The notes beneath the pieces were generated by a model. It saw only the letters and a program-made list of their open reading frames with translations, had not been told where the DNA came from and made no database searches. The translations under genes were made by a program, and so were the position numbers. Source: an uncultured Eubacteriales bacterium (GTDB taxonomy: Bacteria; Bacillota; Clostridia; Oscillospirales; CAG-272). From it: a stretch of DNA of 64,000 bases. Where the stretch lies: positions 1 to 64,000 of the forward strand of contig CAKSLQ010000003.1 of assembly GCA_934467415.1 (NCBI GenBank). The letters run 5' to 3'. Below are positions 50,926 to 60,626 of the stretch, one piece after another; the stretch's first letter is position 1, and each line of letters begins with the position of its first letter.

Positions 50926-52164
50926 TCAGTCATCCTGCTTCGGACAGTAGGTCCTGTATTTTTTGTAGAAGCGTCTGCCGTGCTCGATCAGATACAGAAT
51001 GCGCATCGGGTTGCGCACCACATCCCAGGCGTACCACATCGAGGAGGACTCCTTCTTCTGGCGGGACAGGCGCTTGGCCTCGGGCACGACCTTTTTGCTT
51101 GCGTACTTGTAGATGACGCCGCGCGGCACATAGTGCCAGAAATGCGGCTCGCTTGCCTCGGCATACGGAATGTCGCGGCAGAGGACGTAGTCCTCGATCA
51201 GGTATTTGGCGATGTTCAGCCCCGAGGACGTGATATAGTAGTTGCTTCTGCCTTGCCGCAGATTGATCTCAAAGACGTTCAGCGTGCCGTCGCGGTCGTC
51301 GTACTTGATGTCGAAGTTGGCAAATCCGCGGTAGCCGATGGCCTCGAGCAGCGCGCGGAATTTAGCGGTCAGCTCGGGGTTGTACTCGGTGATGATGGCG
51401 GCGTGATTGCCCAGCCCCTTCGGCGTATGCTCCTCCAGCAGCACATGGCCGAGGCACATCATCTTCACCTTGCCGTCCTTGCCGACATAGGCGGTCAGGA
51501 CGCGCATGTTGGCGTCCGTACCCTCGATCCGGTCCTGCAAAATCATCCGTTCGGTATACCCCGCGTTGTAGATCTCGGCGACAATCTGCGCCGCCTCGGC
51601 GGGCGTGTCTGCCGTGTAGACCTTCTTCATGCCGTCAAAGGGGTGATGCCAGTAGTCGATGCTGGACGACGGCTTGACGATGATCGGATAGGCAAAGCCG
51701 AGCTTGTCCGCGGTGAGCGTATCCGCCTCGGCGGGTGCGTCCAGCACCACCGTCTTCGGGTGACGGATGCCGTACTTGTCGCACATCGTATAGAAATCCG
51801 CCTTGTCCGCCAGCTTCTGCATCAGATCCGCATGGATGTAGGGGATGATGTAGCGATCCTCCAGCTCCTCGCGGTGGCGGATGAGCAGCGCGGCGTATTC
51901 GTCGGTGCAGCCGAGTGCGATCAGCGTCGCGTCGCCGTGCCTCGAGGCAAAGTCGGCCATCGCCAGCATGAAGGTGTCATCCTGGTTCAGGTTCTCCACG
52001 CGGTGGAATTTCACAATCGAGGTGTGCTGCGTGATGCCGATGGCATAGCGCCCCATCGCGTGCGAGACAAGGCCATAGGCCTCGTGAAATGCACGCGCGA
52101 CGTTATAGCAGTTCTGATCCGCGCCGATCAGCACGGGAATGACATTCAGATTCAAGTCTTCCAT
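50926..52164 (-). CDS. ATP-grasp ligase, D-aspartate ligase (Asl)-like
   Basis: 412 aa. The N-terminus VIPVLIGADQNCYNVARAFH then EAYG closely follows what I remember of the E. faecium D-Asp ligase pattern. The ATP-grasp core includes YPIIVKPSSSIDY, MILQDRIEGTD, VFEINLRQGRSNYY (metal-binding Glu/Asn and Arg). In the known system it links the beta-carboxyl of D-Asp to the epsilon-amino group of L-Lys in UDP-MurNAc-pentapeptide. Its stop lies 10 nt before the racemase start and its start 21 nt after asnB. Other substrates are possible. Confidence 0.82.
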   Translation of the reverse strand: MEDLNLNVIPVLIGADQNCYNVARAFHEAYGLVSHAMGRYAIGITQHTSIVKFHRVENLNQDDTFMLAMADFASRHGDATLIALGCTDEYAALLIRHREELEDRYIIPYIHADLMQKLADKADFYTMCDKYGIRHPKTVVLDAPAEADTLTADKLGFAYPIIVKPSSSIDYWHHPFDGMKKVYTADTPAEAAQIVAEIYNAGYTERMILQDRIEGTDANMRVLTAYVGKDGKVKMMCLGHVLLEEHTPKGLGNHAAIITEYNPELTAKFRALLEAIGYRGFANFDIKYDDRDGTLNVFEINLRQGRSNYYITSSGLNIAKYLIEDYVLCRDIPYAEASEPHFWHYVPRGVIYKYASKKVVPEAKRLSRQKKESSSMWYAWDVVRNPMRILYLIEHGRRFYKKYRTYCPKQDD

Positions 52165-52185
52165 AATACTATCCTTACCCCGAAC

Positions 52186-54042
52186 TCAGTTGTAGACCGG
52201 TAAAATAAAGTCGATGAAAAAGCGCTTGTACCAGACGAGGAAGGTGAAGACCGTCCAGATCTTGCGGCCGTTGTTGGCCTTGCCCGCCACATGGTCGTCG
52301 AGCAGACGGATCAGCGCGTCGGTGTCGAAGAATTCGGACGCAAACGCGCTCTCGAAATAGCGGCGCACGAGCTGCGCGTATTTCTCCTCGCGCAGCCACA
52401 GGCGGATCGGCACGGGGAAGCCCTTCTTCTTGCGGTTGGCCCATTCGTCGGGCAGCGTGCGGTTGGCCGCGTGGCGCAGGATATACTTCGTGTTTTCCTT
52501 GGTGATCTTGTACTTCGCGGGGATCTTCTCGGCCATCTTCATGACTTCCTTGTCGAGGAAGGGCACACGCAGCTCGAGCGAGTGCGCCATGCTCATCTTG
52601 TCCGCCTTGAGCAGGATGTCGCCCGGCAGCCAGAGCATCAGGTCGAGGTATTGCTTCTTGGTCAGCTCGTCGCGCCCCTTGACGCGCGCATAGATCCTGC
52701 CCGTGATGTCGCGGACGCGCTCGCCGTTTTTGTATTCGTCGCGCAGAACGGACTTGGCTTCCTTTTCGGGGAAGACCAGCGCCTGCCCGACGAAGTAGTC
52801 CTCGGGGCGTCCGCTTGCCTTGATGATGAAGTCGTGCCCCTTGAAGTAGGGCAGCGCCCGCGCCGCCCGCGCGGCGGCAATGCGCAGAAACTGCGGCAGC
52901 TTCTTGTATTTCCGCATCATCGGCGTCTCGTCGTACCACTCGTAGCCCGCGAAGATCTCGTCCGCGCCCTCGCCGGAGAGCACGACGGTGACGTCCTCGG
53001 CCGCCAGCTTCGCGAGGAAGTAGAGCGGCACGCTCGACGGATTGGACTGCGGCTCGTCCATGTGATACTGGATGGTCGGAAAGGCCTCGAAGCACTCGTC
53101 CGCCGAAATCATGCGGCGCACGTTTTTGATCCCGAGCCTGCGCGACAGCTCCGCGGCCTCGCTCGTCTCGTTGAATTTCTCATGCTCACCCTCAAAGCCG
53201 ACCGAGAAGGTCTCCTCCGGCATGAGGCAGGCGGTGATATAGCTGGAGTCCACGCCGCCCGAGAGGAACGAGCCGACCGGCACATCGCTGATACGGTGCG
53301 CCTCGACCGATTCGTGGACGACGCGGTCCAGCTCCTCGGAATAGGCCTCGAAGTCGCCGTCCTTCGCCTCAAAATCCACGTCCCAGTAGCGCTCGGTGTA
53401 AAACTCGCCGTCCTTCCACGTAAAGAAATGCGCGGGCAGCAGCTTGTACACGCCGGCAAAGAAGGTCTCCTCGGTCGCGCTGTACTGGAAGGTCAGATAG
53501 GGCAGAAGCGCATTCTTATTGACGGCGCGCTCAAAGTGCGGGTGCGCCAGCATGCTCTTGATCTCGGAGGCGAAGATGAATTCGCCGTCCTTCGTCGTGG
53601 TGTAATACATGGGCTTGATGCCGAACATGTCGCGCGCGCCGAACAGCTTTTTTTTCTTCGTGTCCCAGATGACAAAGGCGAACATGCCGCGCAGCTTCTT
53701 CATAAGCGCCGGGCCGCCGTACTGCTCGTAGCCGTGCAGCAGCACCTCGGAGTCGCAGTGCGTGGCAAAGGTGTGCCCCGCCGCGATCAGCTCCTCGCGC
53801 AGGGACTGAAAGTTGTAGATTTCGCCGTTGTAGACCAGCACAAGGCTCTTGTCCTCGTTGTACATCGGCTGAGAGCCGTCCGCAAGGTCGATGATGCTCA
53901 GGCGGCGGAAGCCGAGCGCCATGTCCGCATCGGTGTATGCGCCCGCGCTGTTCGGCCCGCGATGGACAATCAGATCGGTCATGTTTTGAACGATCTCACG
54001 CTTATATTCGATTTTTCCGGAAAACCCGACGATACCGCACAT
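52186..54042 (-). CDS. asnB: asparagine synthetase B-type glutamine amidotransferase
   Basis: 618 aa. The N-terminal class II amidotransferase starts MCGIVGFSGK with Cys2 as nucleophile; VHRGPNSAG and YNGEIYN follow. The synthetase domain has the PP-loop SFLSGGVDSS (about 253-262) and SGEGADEIFAGY. It may make free asparagine, but in this operon it could amidate the D-Asp bridge (as AsnH in Lactococcus) or another peptidoglycan carboxyl. First gene of the operon. Confidence 0.9.
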   Translation of the reverse strand: MCGIVGFSGKIEYKREIVQNMTDLIVHRGPNSAGAYTDADMALGFRRLSIIDLADGSQPMYNEDKSLVLVYNGEIYNFQSLREELIAAGHTFATHCDSEVLLHGYEQYGGPALMKKLRGMFAFVIWDTKKKKLFGARDMFGIKPMYYTTTKDGEFIFASEIKSMLAHPHFERAVNKNALLPYLTFQYSATEETFFAGVYKLLPAHFFTWKDGEFYTERYWDVDFEAKDGDFEAYSEELDRVVHESVEAHRISDVPVGSFLSGGVDSSYITACLMPEETFSVGFEGEHEKFNETSEAAELSRRLGIKNVRRMISADECFEAFPTIQYHMDEPQSNPSSVPLYFLAKLAAEDVTVVLSGEGADEIFAGYEWYDETPMMRKYKKLPQFLRIAAARAARALPYFKGHDFIIKASGRPEDYFVGQALVFPEKEAKSVLRDEYKNGERVRDITGRIYARVKGRDELTKKQYLDLMLWLPGDILLKADKMSMAHSLELRVPFLDKEVMKMAEKIPAKYKITKENTKYILRHAANRTLPDEWANRKKKGFPVPIRLWLREEKYAQLVRRYFESAFASEFFDTDALIRLLDDHVAGKANNGRKIWTVFTFLVWYKRFFIDFILPVYN

Positions 54043-54083
54043 AGCAAAATCCCCGTTTTTGAAAAAGTTTCTTTAACTAATAT

Positions 54084-54112
54084 AGTATACCATATCAAGG
54101 CCGGACAATCAA
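54084..54112 (-). promoter_or_regulatory. promoter of the asnB-ligase-racemase-murE operon
   Basis: On the minus strand TTGATT (54112-54107), a 17-bp spacer and TATACT (54089-54084). Confidence 0.78.
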
Positions 54113-54175
54113 GACGCGCGGCGGTTCTTTTTTGCGGGCGGCGCAAAACTTTTTTCGGAAAATTTGCAAAAGGAC

Positions 54176-54204
54176 TTGACAACCGGCCTCCCGATTCGTA
54201 TAAT
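54176..54204 (+). promoter_or_regulatory. promoter of the tRNA-Leu locus
   Basis: TTGACA (54176-54181), a 17-bp spacer and TATAAT (54199-54204): perfect consensus. Confidence 0.92.
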
Positions 54205-54262
54205 ATAAAAGTGCTTGACAGCAAGTCAGATGCATCCCTCAGTATGACATCTTGCAGCATTT

Positions 54263-54347
54263 GCGAGAGTGGCGGAACTGGCAGACGCGCACGTTTGAGG
54301 GGCGTGTGGATTTCTCCGTACGGGTTCAAGTCCCGTTTCTCGCACCA
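54263..54347 (+). tRNA. tRNA-Leu (GAG)
   Basis: 85 nt with encoded CCA. Acceptor GCGAGAG/TTCTCGC (one wobble), long variable arm typical of Leu, anticodon stem CACGT/GCGTG, loop TTGAGGG, anticodon GAG. Confidence 0.95.
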
Positions 54348-54392
54348 GGGCAGGCATCTGCTTGCCCTTTCTTTTGAAAACCGGAGGTCGGA

Positions 54393-54647
54393 ATGCGTAC
54401 GTTCTTTGCGCTCAGCTTCAAGGGCAAGAGCCTGAAATGCGTGATTCTCGAGTCTCTTTTATATGCCTTGATCCTGGTTGCGGTCCGGGTGCTGACGTCC
54501 CTCCTTTTGGGAATTGGCTCTCTGCCCGGGGCGGCAAGCGTCGCGGTCAACCTGATCTGGCAGATCGTCCGTCTCTACTGCGTCGCGGGCATCGCCGTTG
54601 CCGTGCTTTACGCAACCGACTGCCTTGAGAAAAAGAAAGAGGACTGA
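54393..54647 (+). CDS. small membrane protein of unknown function between two tRNA-Leu genes
   Basis: 84 aa. Two hydrophobic segments (LLYALILVAVRVLTSLLLGI and VNLIWQIVRLYCVAGIAVAV) flanked by a basic start and a KKKED end. CGGAGG lies 6 nt before the ATG. No promoter of its own is seen, so it is probably transcribed with the flanking tRNAs from the promoter at 54176. No family recognised. Confidence 0.65.
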   Translation: MRTFFALSFKGKSLKCVILESLLYALILVAVRVLTSLLLGIGSLPGAASVAVNLIWQIVRLYCVAGIAVAVLYATDCLEKKKED

Positions 54648-54690
54648 CGGTTTATAAAAATAATTTCGCAGCAATGCGTGATTATCATAT

Positions 54691-54777
54691 GCGGGTGTGG
54701 CGGAATTGGCAGACGCGTAAGATTCAGGTTCTTATGGGGGCAACTTCGTGAAGGTTCAAGTCCTTTCACCCGCACCA
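54691..54777 (+). tRNA. tRNA-Leu (CAG)
   Basis: 87 nt with encoded CCA. Acceptor GCGGGTG/CACCCGC, long variable arm, anticodon stem TAAGA/TCTTA, loop TTCAGGT, anticodon CAG (reads CUG). Confidence 0.97.
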
Positions 54778-54780
54778 AAA

Positions 54781-54812
54781 AACAAGGTATCCGTTCGGAT
54801 ACCTTGTTTTTT
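54781..54812 (+). terminator. terminator of the tRNA-Leu locus
   Basis: AACAAGGTATCC / GGATACCTTGTT with GTTC loop and T tract. Confidence 0.92.
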
Positions 54813-54953
54813 GCTTTGACGATGGAAAAGGACTTGAAGGGCGCGTGGTGAATGACTTGCCGGTGGCAAGTCAGAGCGAGCCACCGCCCGTCCGCAGACG
54901 GGCAAGTCCGCATCCCGCGCCGCGATGTCCTTCTACCCCCGAAACGATGAAAA

Positions 54954-54988
54954 CAAAAGAAGACCGCCATCCGGCGGTCTTCTTTTGT
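54954..54988. terminator. terminator hairpin downstream of the minus-strand CAT tRNA
   Basis: CAAAAGAAGACCGCC / GGCGGTCTTCTTTTG with ATCC loop. Nothing else is recognised in 54813-54953. Confidence 0.8.
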
Positions 54989-54990
54989 TT

Positions 54991-55067
54991 TGGTGGACCA
55001 TCAAGGGCTCGAACCTTGGACCGGCCGGTTATGAGCCGGCTGCTCTGACCAACTGAGCTAATGGTCC
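54991..55067 (-). tRNA. tRNA with CAT anticodon (Ile2 or elongator Met)
   Basis: 77 nt with encoded CCA. Acceptor GGACCAT/ATGGTCC, D-arm GCTC/GAGC, anticodon stem CCGGC/GCCGG around loop TCATAAC-type CTCATAA, T-arm CAAGG TTCGAGC CCTTG. It resembles the GGACC-type tRNA-Ile2 (lysidine-modified CAU) of Bacillus as I recall it, but Met cannot be ruled out by eye. It is not an initiator tRNA, since the 1-72 pair is intact. Confidence 0.93.
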
Positions 55068-55085
55068 TTTTTTTCACATAGGATC

Positions 55086-55114
55086 ATTATACCGATTTTT
55101 CTGCATTTTGTCAA
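55086..55114 (-). promoter_or_regulatory. promoter of the CAT tRNA
   Basis: On the minus strand TTGACA (55114-55109), a 17-bp spacer and TATAAT (55091-55086). Confidence 0.92.
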
Positions 55115-55137
55115 TAGGGGCGTCAAGAAAAAACGAG

Positions 55138-55167
55138 AAAAGCCGCGGCGCAATGCGGCTTTTTCCA
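55138..55167. terminator. hairpin downstream of the small membrane protein gene
   Basis: AAAAGCCGC / GCGGCTTTTT around GGCGCAAT; U tract on either strand. Confidence 0.65.
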
Positions 55168-55235
55168 AACGATGCGGGGATGGGGGCAATCAAACGCCCC
55201 GGGCGGTGCGGGGGGATGCGCCCGGGCTGCTGCAT

Positions 55236-55436
55236 TTACGGTGCGGGGGGCTGATGCCCGATGGCGTCGAGGAACAGGAAGGTCAGCCCGATGTATACGG
55301 CGAGCGCCGCGGCGGCGAGGATGCAAAGCACCATGCAGACGACGCGCAGTGTTTTCTGCGCGCGCAGGAAAAGCGCCGCGAGGACCGCGCCTGCGGCAAA
55401 GAGGCAAAACAGAATAACGGCAGCTCCGAGTGTCAT
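55236..55436 (-). CDS. small two-helix membrane protein
   Basis: 66 aa, almost entirely two hydrophobic helices (AAVILFCLFAAGAVLAALFL and VVCMVLCILAAAALAVYIGL) with a short basic loop AQKTLR between. A very strong AAGGAGG lies 7 nt before the ATG, which supports translation. No family recognised. Confidence 0.65.
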   Translation of the reverse strand: MTLGAAVILFCLFAAGAVLAALFLRAQKTLRVVCMVLCILAAAALAVYIGLTFLFLDAIGHQPPAP

Positions 55437-55589
55437 GACTTTTCCTCCTTATGTATATGCAGTCGGTTTCGGGATACTGCGGACGCTTCGGCGCCGCGCG
55501 GATGCGCGCCGTTTGTGCCGAAGACAAGAGGAATTTTTCTTCCTTATATCCATTATATCGGAATCCGCGCGAAAAAACAAGCATTTGAC

Positions 55590-55621
55590 AAAAAAAGAGC
55601 GCCGACCGCAGTCGGCGCTCG
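55590..55621 (-). terminator. terminator of the M23 protein gene
   Basis: GAGCGCCGAC / GTCGGCGCTC, CGCA loop, followed on the minus strand by seven T. Confidence 0.9.
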
Positions 55622-55643
55622 GGCGGCGGGACCGATGCATCGT

Positions 55644-56396
55644 TTACTCGTCGTAGACGATGGTCATGGTGGCCGCCGAAATATAGTCGAGCGGGTTGAC
55701 GCTCTCGCCGCCGACGCGCAGGGCAAAGTGCAGATGCGGCTCTTCGGCGACCTCGATCAGCGCACTGTCGCCCACCGCGCCCAGCACCTCGCCGCTCTTC
55801 ACCGTGTCGCCCACCGAGACGGCCACGTCTGCGGCAAGGTTCTGATAGATGCTCTCGGCGTCGCCGTCGTGGCGGACGACCACCGTCGTGCCCATCATCG
55901 GGTGTGCGAAGACCTCGGTGACAATGCCGTCGGCCGCCGCCATCACGCCCTCGCCCACACCTGCGCAGATGTCAATGCCGTCGTGCGTGCGGTAGTCCTC
56001 CATCGTATTCGACCAGACCAGCGCCTCGACCGTGTAGCCCTTCGACACATTGCCGATGGTCGGCATAATGAAGACCGGGAGGCTCGGCACGGGCGCGTCC
56101 GCCTCGGCTGCGTTGCGCGCGGTCTGCGTCGTCCCGGCGGGGGCGGTGGTGGATGCGGGCGCCGTCGTGCCGGTGTTCGGCCGCACGGGCGAGGTGATCA
56201 CAGGCAGGCGCGCCGTGGTCTGCACGGTCTGCGTGGTCGTCTTCGTGGCGGGGACGGTCTCGGCCGGTTTATTCCGCTTGCCGGCCGCCGTGGTCAGCCC
56301 GACGGCGACCGCCATGATGCAGAGGACAAGAATGACCGTCATGTATAAGACCTGCGCGGTCTTCTGCTCGCTTTTCTTTTGTTCCTTTTGTTCCAT
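55644..56396 (-). CDS. membrane-anchored M23 peptidase family protein, SpoIIQ-like
   Basis: 250 aa. A basic N-terminus, one membrane helix (VLYMTVILVLCIMAVAVGL), a Thr/Pro/Ala-rich linker (about 45-95), then a LytM domain with RTHDGIDI (HxxxD) and EPHLHFALRV (HxH); all four zinc-site residues are present. SpoIIQ in clostridia has the same layout and holds the forespore-mother-cell channel; a general peptidoglycan hydrolase is the alternative. It is divergent from hrcA. Confidence 0.87.
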   Translation of the reverse strand: MEQKEQKKSEQKTAQVLYMTVILVLCIMAVAVGLTTAAGKRNKPAETVPATKTTTQTVQTTARLPVITSPVRPNTGTTAPASTTAPAGTTQTARNAAEADAPVPSLPVFIMPTIGNVSKGYTVEALVWSNTMEDYRTHDGIDICAGVGEGVMAAADGIVTEVFAHPMMGTTVVVRHDGDAESIYQNLAADVAVSVGDTVKSGEVLGAVGDSALIEVAEEPHLHFALRVGGESVNPLDYISAATMTIVYDE

Positions 56397-56548
56397 TTTC
56401 GTGATCCTTTCGCATGAAGTTATTCCTATTTTGGTCCGACCGGCCGTGTTTTATGCGTATGCCGTCGGCAAAAGCCCGAATTTAGCACACGATTTGCTTG
56501 TTTGCAAAAACTTCACAAAGATTTCACGGAAAAAATCGCAGAAACCCC

Positions 56549-56577
56549 TTGACAAAATCGTCGGACGGTGGTACATT
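56549..56577 (+). promoter_or_regulatory. heat-shock operon promoter
   Basis: TTGACA (56549-56554), a 17-bp spacer and TACATT (56572-56577). Confidence 0.82.
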
Positions 56578-56588
56578 TGAATCATGAA

Positions 56589-56615
56589 TTAGCACTCACT
56601 TGTGTCAAGTGCTAA
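56589..56615 (+). promoter_or_regulatory. CIRCE operator (HrcA-binding site)
   Basis: TTAGCACTC-N9-AAGTGCTAA. One base differs from the GAGTGCTAA half of the consensus. It lies at the predicted transcription start, as expected for HrcA repression. Confidence 0.93.
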
Positions 56616-56641
56616 AATCACAGCGGAAAGGAGCGGGAAAC

Positions 56642-57706
56642 ATGGAAAGCGGACTCAGCCGCCGGAAGGAGCAGATCCTGCGCGCGGTCGTCGAGGCGTA
56701 TGTCAAGGGCGGCGAGCCGGTCGGCTCGAAATACATTGCCGAGAGCCGGATGCCCAACTGTTCGCCCGCGACCATCCGCAACGAGATGGCCGAGCTGGAA
56801 GCGCTCGGGTATCTCGAGCAGCCGCACACCTCGGCGGGGCGCATCCCCAGCGAGCGCGGCTATCGGTTTTACGTCGATTGTCTTTCCGAAGAATATAAGA
56901 AGACAAAGGCCGAGACCGACTTCATGGCGGAGGCGCTGCGGGGAAAGCGGCACGAGCTTGACAAGATTCTTGCCGAGGCGTCGCGGCTTGCCGGCAACAT
57001 GACCAACTACACGGCGATCGCGGTCCGCCCGCGCGCCGATATGACCAAGATCATCCGCTTTGAGGTCATGTACTACGACAGCAAGAACCTGGTGCTTGTG
57101 ATGCTCTCGTCGTCGGGCGCGGCGCGGACGAAGAATCTGCGGCTGCCGTTCGATGTGCTGCCCGCCCAGGCGGCGCAGCTGGCGGCGGTGCTCAACAAGT
57201 ACATTGCGGGGCACACCCCCGAGGAGATCACGCTTCCCGTGATGATGCACGCGGAGGAAGAGATGGGCAGCCGGGCGGCGCTGCTCTCCATCGCCATGAA
57301 GGAGATCTTCGGCGGCATGGAGGAGCAGGGCGGCGGCACGCTTGCCGTGGACGGCGTGGAGCGCCTCCTGGAATATCCCGAGTATGCGGACATCGGCAAG
57401 CTGCGCGGTCTGCTCGGCGCGATCGAGCAGAAGGAAGGCATCCTCGATACGATCTCGCAGATCGACGGCGACGATCTCGGCGTCGTGATCGGCAAAGAGA
57501 ACAGCGAGGAGACCCTGAGCGATACGACCATGGTCGTCAAGAAGATCAAGAAGAACGGCAAGGTCGTCGGCGCGATCGGGATCATCGGCCCCTGCCGCAT
57601 GGATTATGCCAAGGTCATGCCGATCGTCAGCGCGCTGGCCGAAAGCGTCGGTGCGGTGCTGAGCGACGAGCGGCAGATGCTTGAGGGTCCGAAGAACAAA
57701 GAATGA
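56642..57706 (+). CDS. hrcA: heat-inducible transcription repressor HrcA
   Basis: 354 aa. SRRKEQILRAVVEAYVKGGEPVGSK (winged helix; here SRRKEQILRAVVEAYV then GGEPVGSK) and SPATIRNEMAELEALGYL then PHTSAGRIPSERGYRFYVD are the HrcA hallmarks. It represses this operon through CIRCE and is assisted by GroEL in known systems. AAAGGAG precedes the ATG. First gene of hrcA-grpE-dnaK-dnaJ-prmA. Confidence 0.97.
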   Translation: MESGLSRRKEQILRAVVEAYVKGGEPVGSKYIAESRMPNCSPATIRNEMAELEALGYLEQPHTSAGRIPSERGYRFYVDCLSEEYKKTKAETDFMAEALRGKRHELDKILAEASRLAGNMTNYTAIAVRPRADMTKIIRFEVMYYDSKNLVLVMLSSSGAARTKNLRLPFDVLPAQAAQLAAVLNKYIAGHTPEEITLPVMMHAEEEMGSRAALLSIAMKEIFGGMEEQGGGTLAVDGVERLLEYPEYADIGKLRGLLGAIEQKEGILDTISQIDGDDLGVVIGKENSEETLSDTTMVVKKIKKNGKVVGAIGIIGPCRMDYAKVMPIVSALAESVGAVLSDERQMLEGPKNKE

Positions 57707-57719
57707 GAGGTAATACGGC

Positions 57720-58286
57720 ATGGCTGAAGAAATAAAGAAGGAAAATACCGAAGAAGCCGCTCCCGAGGCGGCCGCCGAACCGGAAGAAAAGACCGACGGC
57801 AAGGCGAAGAAGAAGGAAAAAAAGCTCGAAAACGAGATTGAGGCGCTGAAAGCCGAGATCGCGAAGAAGGATGCCGAGGCGAAGGAGCAGAATGAAAAAT
57901 ATCTGCGCGTCGTCGCCGAGTACGACAACTTCCGCAAGCGATCGAAGGCCGAGCGCGAGAGCGTCTACACCGATGCGTGTGCCGATGTCATCGGCGCGCT
58001 GCTCCCGGTGTACGACAACATCGAGCGGGCGGCGGCGTTTGCCGATGCGGACGCGGAGAAGCTTGCCGAGGGCGTTCGTCTGACGGCAAAGAGCTTCGCC
58101 GACGCGCTGGAAAAGCTGGGCGTCACCGAGATCGAGGCGAAAACCTTTGATCCGAGCCTGCACAATGCCGTGATGCATGTGGAGGACGAGACCAAGGGCG
58201 ACGGCGAGATCGTCGAGGTGTTCCAGAAAGGCTACAAGAAGGGCGACAAAGTTATCCGCTACGCGATGGTCAAATCAGCAAATTAG
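57720..58286 (+). CDS. grpE: nucleotide exchange factor GrpE
   Basis: 188 aa. An acidic Glu/Ala/Lys tail (1-38) and a long coiled coil (about 35-75) lead to VVAEYDNFRKRSKAER and the C-terminal beta domain with FDPSLHNAVMHVED and VFQKGYKKGDKVIRYAMV. It releases ADP from DnaK. It lies 13 nt after hrcA. Confidence 0.97.
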   Translation: MAEEIKKENTEEAAPEAAAEPEEKTDGKAKKKEKKLENEIEALKAEIAKKDAEAKEQNEKYLRVVAEYDNFRKRSKAERESVYTDACADVIGALLPVYDNIERAAAFADADAEKLAEGVRLTAKSFADALEKLGVTEIEAKTFDPSLHNAVMHVEDETKGDGEIVEVFQKGYKKGDKVIRYAMVKSAN

Positions 58287-58292
58287 GCGGTG

Positions 58293-58398
58293 CGCAAAAT
58301 CGCACGGATGCTTCGTTGCTCCTCACCGCCGAACTCGACGACCGCAAAGGTCGCCGTCGTCCGCCGGTTGCGGTGCGCCTCGCCCCGCACGATTTTGC
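58293..58398. repeat. inverted-repeat insertion between grpE and dnaK
   Basis: Ends GCAAAATCGCAC (58293-58304) and GCACGATTTTGC (58387-58398) are inverted copies with one mismatch. The inside is GC-rich with CCGCAAAGGTCGCCG-type symmetry. A family member is not seen elsewhere in the window. The 264-bp gap also contains the hairpin at 58472. Confidence 0.6.
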
Positions 58399-58471
58399 AT
58401 CACCGCGAAAACAGTGAGCGATAGCTTCAAAATAACAACACCCCCTCCCATCCGAAAGGTTTGGAAGGGTG

Positions 58472-58500
58472 CGGGAAACCTTTCCTTAAAAGGTTTCCCG
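58472..58500 (+). promoter_or_regulatory. hairpin in the grpE-dnaK intergenic RNA
   Basis: CGGGAAACCTTT / AAAGGTTTCCCG around CCTTA, 51 nt before dnaK, with no U tract following. It may be a processing or stabilising structure for the dnaK message. Confidence 0.55.
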
Positions 58501-58505
58501 AATAA

Positions 58506-60398
<1,893 letters not shown>

Positions 60399-60450
60399 TC
60401 GGGCGTGAAAGGTCCCGAGCCGCAGGGCGCGGCTTGCGAAGCAAAACGGC

Positions 60451-60500
60451 GGCTTCCCCCTTGGGGGAAGCTGTCGCCGGAGGCGACTGATGAGGGGTAG
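60451..60500. repeat. single left arm of the composite repeat, copy 8
   Basis: GGCTTCCCCCTTGGGGGAAG then CTGTCGCCGGAGGCGACTGATG and AGGGGTAG: one arm only, no mirror arm found downstream. The rest of the 228-bp dnaK-dnaJ gap (60501-60626) shows nothing recognisable. Confidence 0.7.
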
Positions 60501-60626
60501 GGCGCAGCCCGTCTGCAAAGACGGAACGACGCACCCCGGTCGCCCGCCCGGAATCTGCAAGCGCGGTTTTGCGGCTCGGATTTTTCGCGTATTTCGGACA
60601 AATTCATTTGAAATAAGAGAAGCACG

